From NCBI GenBank assembly GCA_028290085.1, contig JAQGKN010000087.1:1-5524 (forward strand): a stretch of 5,524 bases of DNA, given 5' to 3'. Shown here one piece after another: positions 1 to 4,667 of the stretch. Position 1 is the first letter of the stretch; the number at the start of each line of letters is the position of its first letter. Under the pieces are notes generated by a model. The model was not told where the DNA came from. It searched no databases and saw only the letters and a list, made by a program, of their open reading frames with translations. This DNA comes from Hyphomicrobiales bacterium (GTDB lineage: Bacteria; Pseudomonadota; Alphaproteobacteria; Rhizobiales; Beijerinckiaceae). Made by a program: the position numbers and the translations under genes.

Positions 1-736
1 CGATGTCCATCAATTCGACGGCGTCCACGGCGTCTTTTCCGTTCCACGGATTGTTGGCGCCGTGCGCGGTCTTTCCGTGGAACGTGAATTTGGCGCTGAT
101 GGCGGCATAATTTTGCAAGCCGTAACCGGTGTCGAGATTGTCGCCGATGTGAATGATCAGCGCGGCGTCGACTTCCTTGAAGTAACCCGCGCGCACGAGG
201 AAGGGGCGAGAGATCAGCTGCTCCTCGGCGGGGCCGAACGAAACGATGATCGTGCCCGGAAGCTTTTCGCGCTCCATGATGGTCTTGACCGCGAACGCCG
301 CGCCAGTCGCGACGCCGCCATGGGTGTTGTGGCCTTCCATATGGCCGGGAGCGCCCGGTACCAGGGGCTTTCGCGCGATCGACCCTGGTGTCTGAGATCC
401 TTCTGGCAGCGCGTCGATTTCGGTCGAAATGGCGATCACGGGCTTGCCGCTGCCCCACTTCGCCCAGAGATTTGTCGGCATTCCGGCGCCGCCCATCTCG
501 ACTTCGAAACCCGCGGCCTCGAGTGTTTCCTTCAGAAGCTTCGTGCTTTTCACTTCCTGCATGCCGAGTTCGGCATATGAGTAGATCGAGTCGCTGATCT
601 GAGCCATTGTCGCTGCATTGCGGTCGATGATCTCGAATGCAGCGCTCTTGCGATCGTCAGCATATGTCACGCTCGTCGCCAGCACGCATGCACCCGCCAG
701 AGCGACCGAGGTCAGAGAAACGCGTCCGATGTTCAT
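1..736 (-). CDS. Exported M20-family amidohydrolase (AbgB-like), 3' end outside window
   Basis: The minus strand reads openly from an ATG at 736-734 to the left edge, giving 245 codons. An in-frame TAG lies directly before the ATG, so no earlier start is possible. Residues 1-26 look like a Sec signal peptide: Arg5, a hydrophobic stretch, and a cleavage site after the Ala of VTYA, followed by DDRK. This predicts an exported, probably periplasmic enzyme. The mature part carries M20 peptidase/amidohydrolase landmarks: STEIDALPE, the metal-site segment GHMEGHNTHGG, the catalytic-glutamate segment FGPAEEQ, RAGYFKEVDAALI, and the start of the dimerisation domain, FTFHGKTAHGANNPWNGKDAVDAVELM. M20 enzymes are metal-dependent hydrolases of amide bonds in N-acyl amino acids or peptides. 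The resemblance is closest to p-aminobenzoyl-glutamate hydrolase subunit B and related 'amidohydrolase' proteins; the substrate here is unknown. The ribosome binding site is weak (AGAAG about 8 bases upstream). The family is sure, the substrate is not. Confidence 0.9.
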   Translation of the reverse strand, partial: MNIGRVSLTSVALAGACVLATSVTYADDRKSAAFEIIDRNAATMAQISDSIYSYAELGMQEVKSTKLLKETLEAAGFEVEMGGAGMPTNLWAKWGSGKPVIAISTEIDALPEGSQTPGSIARKPLVPGAPGHMEGHNTHGGVATGAAFAVKTIMEREKLPGTIIVSFGPAEEQLISRPFLVRAGYFKEVDAALIIHIGDNLDTGYGLQNYAAISAKFTFHGKTAHGANNPWNGKDAVDAVELMDI

Positions 737-747
737 CTACTTGCTTC

Positions 748-764
748 TGCATAGTTTTGCATAG
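748..764. repeat. Direct repeat TGCATAG-TTT-TGCATAG upstream of the amidohydrolase
   Basis: Two perfect copies of TGCATAG start 10 bases apart, one helical turn, and lie 12-28 bases before the amidohydrolase ATG. On the gene's own strand they read CTATGCA-AAA-CTATGCA. The position and period fit an operator half-site pair or overlapping -10-like elements. No matching -35 element is visible at a normal distance. A function is inferred only from position. Confidence 0.3.
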
Positions 765-831
765 ACTGCCCGTAGGAAGGCCCGCGCTGCAAGAGATTAT
801 CGCGACTCGAGAGCCTGCACGCGAACCGCAT

Positions 832-963
832 CTTTTCGCCGATGAGTTTCGCGGTCTCATCGACGTTATCGACCACAAGGTAAAAGAGCCAGATCGGCCG
901 GGCGCCGCTGCTTCGCATCGCGTCGTTCAACGGCATCATACGCCCGACGAAGCTGCCGTTCCA
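832..963 (-). pseudogene. Remnant of a VOC/glyoxalase-fold protein gene
   Basis: A minus-strand reading frame contains WNGSFVGRMMP, then ARPIWLFYLVVDNVD, then ETAKLIGEK. This is the pattern of the centre of many VOC-superfamily proteins: a VGxMM segment, then xWLFYFxVDDVD at the start of the second beta-alpha-beta-beta-beta module. Neither the N-terminal module nor the metal-binding C-terminal strands can be read in any frame around it, and no start codon with a ribosome binding site precedes it. Downstream another frame (KDAVRVQALESR) may continue the gene after a frameshift near 835, but this is weak. The piece is best read as a decayed fragment left in the 391-base gap (737-1127) between the divergent amidohydrolase and exonuclease genes. 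Nothing else in that gap is recognisable apart from the direct repeat at 748-764. Family assignment rests on this one short block. Confidence 0.5.
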
Positions 964-1118
964 CGAAGCTGTGGCGTAGACCAGCCATCGCCGAAGTACG
1001 CGGATCGGACTACACCCCGTTTCCCTCGAGCAGCGTGTGTCATACGTTTGGCCGCGCCTGAACAAGCGCCAACGCGAAGCTTGGCCGTCCATTTCCGTTC
1101 CCCAAGCGACGTGTGTAC

Positions 1119-1124
1119 GGAGAG
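1119..1124 (+). promoter_or_regulatory. Ribosome binding site GGAGAG of the exonuclease gene
   Basis: GGAGAG ends 3 bases before the ATG at 1128. It decides for this start over an in-frame GTG at 1113, which has no such element. Its good preservation suggests the gene was expressed before it broke. Confidence 0.6.
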
Positions 1125-1127
1125 AAG

Positions 1128-1963
1128 ATGCAAGCCGCGCAATCGACCCTGCTTCTGATAGATGGCGACTACTTCACGCATCGCGCTTATCACGCTTTAC
1201 CGCGCACGATCCGCCGCAAGGATGGCCGCACGGAGGCGCGATCGTTGGCTTTGCCAATGCGCTGCTTGCGCTTTACGAACGCGAACAGCCTTAGGCCGTG
1301 GTCGTGGGCTGGGACACGCTCGAAAGTCCAACTTACCGAAAGAAGCTTCTTCCGACGTATCAGGAGGGCCGGCAATTTGACGACGATCTTCTGGAGCAAT
1401 TGCAAGATCTGCCGGCGCTGGTCGAGGCGTTCGGATTTCTGTGCGCCAAGGGCGCCGGCTATGAGGCCGACGATTTTCTCGCGACGGTGGTGACACGCCA
1501 GGAGCGCAAGGGCGGACGCACGTCGCTCGCCAGCGCCGACCGCGACATGTTTCAGCTTGCCTCCGAACTGACCACTATCCTGCAGCCTGCCAAGGGAGGC
1601 GTATGGACCCGCATCGGTCCAACGGAGGTTCGCGCGCGCTACGGCGTCGAGCCGAGCCAGGTGCCGGATTTCATCGTGCTGCGCGGCGATCCGTCGGACA
1701 GGATCCCCGGCGCAAGGGGCGTCGGCTCCGCGACCGCGGCCAGCCTCTTGCGCAAATACGGGACGCTGGAGGACATGCTCGCGGCCGGACGCTACTCCGA
1801 GCAGGCCGAAGCGCTTCGACGCTACAAGCAGATCGCCACCATGGATCGCGCGGCGCCAATCAACCCCAGTCGGGTGCAACGGTCGAATTGGGCGCGCGCC
1901 GAAGAGCTGGCGCGCGACTGGGGACTTAACCAGCTCGCGGCACGACTTTCGACCATGCGCTAG
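1128..1963 (+). pseudogene. 5'-3' exonuclease (PIN/H3TH, FEN-like), disrupted by frameshift and nonsense codon
   Basis: Read across two lesions, this is a stand-alone homologue of the 5'-nuclease domain of DNA polymerase I, about 279 residues. The N-terminus from ATG 1128 gives TLLLIDGDYFTHRAYHALP (first metal-site Asp) up to KDGRT. One G is then missing near 1232: restoring it continues as GGAIVGFANALLALYEREQP. A TAG follows at 1292-1294, and the same frame resumes with AVVVGWDTLESPTYRKK, LLPTYQEGR, GYEADDFLATVV (acidic metal ligands), SADRDMFQLASE, LRGDPSDRIPGARGVGSATAASLLRKYG (helix-3-turn-helix) and ends at TAG 1961-1963. The TAG is explained by one CAG-to-TAG change. A GTG at 1298 opens a 221-codon frame that could be translated, but it would lack the first catalytic Asp and so should be inactive. 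The family normally removes RNA primers or flaps; the chromosomal polA would usually cover this role. The motif usually written DxSDNIPG has Arg in place of Asn. Sequencing error at both sites is possible but less likely than decay. Confidence 0.85.
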
Positions 1964-2164
1964 CGCTTCCCAGTGCGAACTGCGTGGCTTGATTGCGTGC
2001 CGTCTCGTGGCGCGTGCAATCTCGCTGCGGACCTTGATCCTGCTGCGTAGCCGCTCAAAGTTCCCGAGTCTCAGCTCTGATAAATTCAGTGTCCGCTTCG
2101 AGTCAGAAGCCGAACTTGGGGGCAACGCCGGAAGGAGACCTCGGCGAGTGCATAGCGGAACCCA

Positions 2165-2404
2165 ATGCTAAACGGAAAGTACGTATCATCGGAGGTACTT
2201 GACGAGACGCTAGCGCCGGTTAGCTCCCATTTCCGCAGGTGCTCGCAACCGCACGGCGAGATAACGCTCGCATCAAGCGAGCTCGAAGCCGACAGTAGCT
2301 CTGGGTTCAGCAAGCTGCGCATTGGCGCGAGCTTGGCAAAGAGATTGGCAATTAAGGCAATGTCGGTCGCAAAGATACCCGAATGTGAGGCCGGGTTGGA
2401 ATGA
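2165..2404 (+). CDS. Doubtful 79-residue hypothetical protein
   Basis: An ATG at 2165 opens a 79-codon frame ending with TGA at 2402-2404. A weak GCGGAA lies about 6 bases upstream. The product has no signal peptide or membrane segment. Its C-terminal part, from GASLAKRLAIKAMSVAKIP on, looks like a basic amphipathic helix, while the middle is rich in Ser and Glu. I do not recognise a family. A bulged hairpin follows the stop directly, which slightly favours a real transcript end. It could equally be a chance frame or the tail of a decayed gene. Confidence 0.2.
   Translation: MLNGKYVSSEVLDETLAPVSSHFRRCSQPHGEITLASSELEADSSSGFSKLRIGASLAKRLAIKAMSVAKIPECEAGLE
2177..2200. repeat. Inverted repeat AAGTAC-N12-GTACTT
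   Basis: Two perfect 6-base arms are separated by 12 bases. The spacing could suit a dimeric DNA-binding protein or a small stem-loop. Arms this short can arise by chance and no second copy was seen in the window. Confidence 0.2.
2266..2282. repeat. Short hairpin GCTCGC-ATCAA-GCGAGC
   Basis: A perfect 6-base G/C-rich stem with a 5-base loop. No T-tract follows, so it is not a standard terminator. It lies inside the doubtful 2165-2404 frame. Confidence 0.25.
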
Positions 2405-2446
2405 GAGGCGCGCAGGGCCGTAAGGGGGCAGCCAACCGGTATTTTG
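2391..2446 (+). terminator. Possible weak terminator or structured element: bulged hairpin with T-rich tail
   Basis: CCGGGTTGG (2391-2399) pairs with CCAACCGG (2432-2439), giving an 8-base-pair stem with one bulged G. The loop of about 32 bases is G-rich. TATTTT follows the stem immediately. The long loop makes it a poor intrinsic terminator, but its place right at the end of the 2165-2404 frame and before the XRE gene is suitable. Confidence 0.25.
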
Positions 2447-2537
2447 TCGGCTTACTTCCGCACGCCTGCGGCTCGCGTGCCGCCACAGAAATCACGCGCC
2501 GTGTACCCTGCATGGAGAATGACATGCGGAGGCCGGG

Positions 2538-2831
2538 ATGAAGAAAGTTACCCCAAACGGGTCAATTGTGAAGCAGTTGCGCGAGCATCTGGAGCGTGGG
2601 TCTACTCAAAAGGAGCTCGCCCATGCGGTCGGGAATAGCGAGCGGCAGCTTCGCTCTATAGAAAACCAAAATGCCGCTGTCCCGGTGGCATCGCTTGATC
2701 GTCTAGCCAAGGCACTCGGCGTACACCGCGACCGCATCGCGTACTCGGTGGTGCCCGCCGCCACCACGGATCTCCTCTCGCTTGTGCCGGAGCTGGGAGA
2801 CGAGCCCCTCGTACCGCGGGCACGCACGTGA
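2538..2831 (+). CDS. XRE-family helix-turn-helix regulator, probably truncated at its 3' end
   Basis: The ATG at 2538 is preceded by GGAGG (2528-2532) at 5-base spacing. The 97-residue product starts MKKVTPNGSIVKQLRE and has an XRE/Cro-type helix-turn-helix at about residues 22-43 (STQKELAHAVGNSERQLRSIE), followed by the usual third and fourth helices (PVASLDRLAKALGVHRDRI). Proteins of this kind remembered from Bradyrhizobium-like genomes continue with a longer C-terminal domain after a segment resembling DEPLVPR. Here only RART and a stop follow that segment. From the next bases on, a different frame encodes part of an unrelated flavin monooxygenase. The gene therefore appears cut near 2817 and the last few codons are accidental. 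A DNA-binding protein could still be made, lacking the putative effector part. That the full-length form is longer is from memory, not a search. Confidence 0.7.
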   Translation: MKKVTPNGSIVKQLREHLERGSTQKELAHAVGNSERQLRSIENQNAAVPVASLDRLAKALGVHRDRIAYSVVPAATTDLLSLVPELGDEPLVPRART

Positions 2832-3062
2832 GCCGCGCGTGTCGGTCAGCCGCAGCATCTTCGCGCTGGTTGACGATCGCGATCGGGCCTATTTCGGACA
2901 CGGCAGCGTCGAAGCGGATCAGGTCGGCTTTATAGACGAGAAAACGAGGACAGCTTCGGTCGGAGCTATGCTGCCGAACCGCACATCCTTATTGAGCAAC
3001 TCACGAAGGACGAGGCGATCGCCGAAGCTGACACCCTGCTCCTGACCGTGCCCAACCAGTTC
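2815..3062 (+). pseudogene. C-terminal remnant of a luciferase-like flavin monooxygenase gene
   Basis: Beginning in one plus frame at about 2815 the sequence reads GHAREPRVSVSRSIFALVDD, RDRAYFGHGS and GFIDEKTR. Near 2950 it must be continued in another frame, as SFGRSYAAEPHILIEQL, TKDEAIAEADTLLLTVPNQ. This is the pattern of the C-terminal end of LLM-class flavin-dependent oxidoreductases (bacterial-luciferase-like TIM-barrel enzymes using reduced flavin), which usually go on as VPNQLGVDYN. Homology ends at about 3060. Only about 80 of the usual 330-odd residues remain: the flavin-binding barrel is missing, there is no start codon of its own, and at least one base has been lost. It cannot make an enzyme. 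It is fused upstream to the truncated XRE gene and abuts downstream the broken VOC gene on the other strand. Confidence 0.75.
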
Positions 3063-3084
3063 GTGAGACGATGAGCGCTACGCC

Positions 3085-3392
3085 CAGCGGCTCTTGGTTG
3101 AACTCGACGCCATTGGCACGCAGCTTGTCATAGGCGGCGCGACAATCGTCGACGACAAGGGTAAGCGGCGGCATGGCGCCCTTCGCCACCATTTCGCGCA
3201 TGGTACGCACCGTGGCCGCATCGAGCACAGGCTCCTGCGGCAGGAACAGGCCGAGCTCGAACGAGGGCTGGTTCGGATGCTTCACCGTGAGCCAGCGATA
3301 GCTCCCGTTACGCGCATCGGTGTGGGCCTGGAAGCCCAGCTTGCCCACGTAGAAGTCGAGCCAATTCCAACTACTCCGATACCCTCGGTCAT
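3085..3392 (-). pseudogene. VOC/glyoxalase-family gene, frameshifted near its start and truncated at its end
   Basis: The start is clear: ATG 3392-3390, with GGAGG (3404-3400) at 7-base spacing. It overlaps the stop codon of the upstream AraC gene as ATGA. From this ATG the frame reads MTEGIGVVGIGS and then no longer matches anything. From 3360 on another frame gives the family sequence LDFYVGKLGFQAHTDA, YRWLTVKHPNQPSFELGLFLP, TVRTMREMVAKGAMPPLTLV, then DDCRAAYDKLRANGVEFNQEP. A loss of a few codons plus a frame change just before 3360 is inferred, because the family usually has 15-20 residues before LDFYV. After QEP (about 3088) the expected C-terminal strands, normally ending near RDPxGN, are absent. 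VOC proteins of this kind are small metal-dependent dioxygenases, lyases or resistance proteins; the substrate is unknown. Both ends are broken, so the gene is very probably dead. Confidence 0.8.
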
Positions 3393-3871
3393 TTGGGATC
3401 CTCCGTTTCCACGGTATCAGTTCTATCGTCGGCGTCCCGCCGCCGCTTCTCCGAAACTGCGATCTTGAGGTCGGGTCTGCCGGCAGCGCTAACGAAGCAG
3501 TGTGGTACCTGGTCGAACTGATGGGCGCTCGCCTGCTCGCGAGCGCGGAGCTCGCTAGGGCTCTCGCCGGTGACGTCGCGGAAAACGCGCCCGAAGGTTC
3601 CGAGACTGCTCCAACCGGTTTGGAATGCGATCTCGATGATCGGGGTGTCCGAGTCGCGGAGCATCGCCTTGGCTCGCTCAATGCGACGCGTCAGCAGATA
3701 GCGATGCGGCGGAACGCCAAAGGCTTCTTTGAATGACCGCGCAAAGTGCGCGCCGGAGACCCCGCTGACATTGGCGAGCCGCTCGACCGGCCAATCCTCT
3801 TCCGAGGCGGCGTCCATACGGTCCTTCGCGCGCAACAGGCGGCGCAGCAGTGCTGGGTCCTGGCTAGCCAT
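3389..3871 (-). CDS. AraC-family transcriptional regulator consisting mainly of the DNA-binding domain
   Basis: The minus-strand frame runs from ATG 3871 to TGA 3391-3389 and gives 160 residues. An in-frame TGA lies four codons upstream, which fixes this ATG as the earliest; no good ribosome binding site is visible. Two helix-turn-helix motifs typical of AraC/XylS proteins are intact: residues 27-52 (WPVERLANVSGVSGAHFARSF) and 76-105 (PIIEIAFQTGWSSLGTFGRVF, then RDVTGESP). They are joined by the usual linker PPHRYLLTRRIERAKAML. There is no N-terminal cupin-like effector domain, and a polar, charged tail of about 50 residues follows. Short AraC proteins like this often lie directly upstream of a VOC-family gene. 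Here too the stop codon overlaps the VOC start, implying translational coupling, but the VOC gene is broken. The regulator may now act elsewhere or be on the way to loss. Confidence 0.88.
   Translation of the reverse strand: MASQDPALLRRLLRAKDRMDAASEEDWPVERLANVSGVSGAHFARSFKEAFGVPPHRYLLTRRIERAKAMLRDSDTPIIEIAFQTGWSSLGTFGRVFRDVTGESPSELRAREQASAHQFDQVPHCFVSAAGRPDLKIAVSEKRRRDADDRTDTVETEDPK
3400..3404 (-). promoter_or_regulatory. Ribosome binding site GGAGG of the broken VOC gene
   Basis: On the minus strand GGAGG stands 7 bases before ATG 3392, inside the last codons of the AraC gene. It decides the VOC start and shows that the lesion lies downstream of an intact initiation region. Confidence 0.6.
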
Positions 3872-3930
3872 CGGGGCGATTCAATAGCGCACTTTCGCGG
3901 CGAATGGGAGGACGGGTCTTCATGTCGCAC

Positions 3931-3955
3931 GGAACAATCCGACGCAGGGGGTCTT
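3931..3955 (+). promoter_or_regulatory. Possible ECF-sigma (EcfG-like) promoter ahead of the DJ-1/PfpI gene
   Basis: GGAAC (3931-3935) is followed after 16 bases by TCTT (3952-3955). The alphaproteobacterial general stress sigma factor EcfG typically uses GGAAC, 16-17 bases, then CGTT. The -35 part is exact and the -10 part matches in two of four bases. It would place transcription start about 140 bases before the gene. This lies in the 229-base gap between the divergent AraC and DJ-1/PfpI genes, where no clearer promoter was seen. A chance match is quite possible. Confidence 0.2.
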
Positions 3956-4087
3956 AAACCTAAGGCCTGTGTCGACCAGCGCTGGCGGTGAGCCGCGAAC
4001 ACTTGCTCTCGTGAGCCACCGCATCCGCAATCTGACGCTCATTACACCCGGAAAGGCGCTCACTTAACACCAGACACAAGGGTTAGA

Positions 4088-4093
4088 AAGGAG
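4088..4093 (+). promoter_or_regulatory. Ribosome binding site AAGGAG of the DJ-1/PfpI gene
   Basis: AAGGAG ends 7 bases before ATG 4101, an ideal placement that settles the start of this gene. Confidence 0.65.
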
Positions 4094-4100
4094 CTGGATC

Positions 4101-4667
4101 ATGGCACAAGACACTCTTAAGGGACTCAACGTGGCCATCCTCGTCACCGACGGCTTCGAGCAGGTCGAACTCACCGAGCCACGCAAAGCTCTGGACGAAG
4201 CCGGCGCCGCAACCAAGATCGTTTCGCCAAAACAGCAACGCGTGCGGGCGTGGAATTTTACGGACTGGAGCATGGAGTTGCCGGTTGATGTGGAGCTCGA
4301 TCAAGCCAAGCCGAAAGATTTCGACGCGCTGCTGCTGCCGGGCGGCGTTATCAACCCGGACTCGCTTCGCATTCAGCCAAATGCAGTCGCTTTTGCGAGA
4401 GCGTTCTTCGATGCCGGAAAACCGGTTGCAGCGATCTGCCATGGTCCCTGGACCGTGATCGAGACCGGCGCAGCGCGCGGCCGACGCATGACCTCATGGC
4501 CTTCGCTCAAAAGCGACCTCGAGAACGCCGGCGCGGATTGGGTGGACCAGGAAGCTGTCTTGGACAAGGGCTTGGTCACGAGCCGCAGTCCCGATGATCT
4601 GCTGGCATTCAATCGGGAAACGATCAAACTGTTCAGCGCCGCGCGTGGGCAGCGTCATGCCGCATAA
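4101..4667 (+). CDS. DJ-1/PfpI-family protein (type 1 glutamine amidotransferase fold)
   Basis: The product is 188 residues, normal for the family. Landmarks in order: NVAILVTDGFEQVELTEP at residues 10-27, with the conserved acidic residue (Glu20) that contacts the nucleophile; FDALLLPGGVINPDSLR at 74-90; and the nucleophile elbow AAICHGPW at 110-117, with Cys113 and His114. The latter is the hallmark of PfpI/YhbO-type proteins. Members have been described as intracellular proteases, chaperones, glyoxalases or deglycases acting on methylglyoxal adducts; which activity applies here cannot be told from sequence. No signal peptide or membrane segment is present, so it should be cytosolic. A strong ribosome binding site precedes it. 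The next gene, an aldo/keto reductase, starts 11 bases before this stop codon, so the two are translated from one message. Since both families handle reactive carbonyls or stress damage, a shared role in carbonyl stress is inferred. Confidence 0.92.
   Translation: MAQDTLKGLNVAILVTDGFEQVELTEPRKALDEAGAATKIVSPKQQRVRAWNFTDWSMELPVDVELDQAKPKDFDALLLPGGVINPDSLRIQPNAVAFARAFFDAGKPVAAICHGPWTVIETGAARGRRMTSWPSLKSDLENAGADWVDQEAVLDKGLVTSRSPDDLLAFNRETIKLFSAARGQRHAA

Larger units (their letters stand above)
1964..2537. other. 574-base stretch without a recognisable gene
   Basis: Between the exonuclease remnant and the XRE gene no frame on either strand gives a family I recognise. Composition appears less G/C-rich at third positions than the flanking genes. 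It holds a 10-base palindrome over the exonuclease stop codon (GCGCTAGCGC, 1957-1966), a doubtful 79-codon frame (2165-2404), small inverted repeats (2177-2200, 2266-2282), a bulged hairpin (2391-2439), and a 6-base stem with a 9-base loop (GCACGC/GCGTGC, about 2460-2480) before the XRE gene. Confidence 0.5.

Noticed and set aside
14..19. Lipoprotein interpretation of the amidohydrolase N-terminus (LAGAC)
   Set aside because: The residue at -3 is Ala, not Leu/Val/Ile, and a standard type I cleavage site lies further on after VTYA.
62..580. 172-codon open frame on the plus strand
   Set aside because: It is antisense to the M20 amidohydrolase and has no recognisable motif or good ribosome binding site.
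637..1158. 173-codon open frame on the plus strand
   Set aside because: It spans the amidohydrolase start, the intergenic gap and the exonuclease start with Arg/Pro-rich low-quality sequence. The opposite strand explains its 5' part.
1957..1966. Palindrome GCGCTAGCGC over the exonuclease stop as a terminator
   Set aside because: There is no loop and no T-tract. A 10-base palindrome in GC-rich DNA is unremarkable.
1190..2125. 311-codon open frame on the minus strand
   Set aside because: It lies antisense to the exonuclease gene whose motifs are unmistakable. Its product is rich in Arg/Ala/His without family motifs, as expected for a shadow frame in GC-rich DNA.
1964..2537. Possible tRNA, attachment site or CRISPR in the gene-free stretch
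   Set aside because: No cloverleaf, no regularly spaced repeats and no matching direct repeats were found on reading both strands.
3001..3681. 226-codon minus frame as one fusion protein
   Set aside because: Its first half is a shadow of the AraC gene. Only the part after about 3360 matches the VOC family, and a well-placed VOC start exists at 3392 in another frame.
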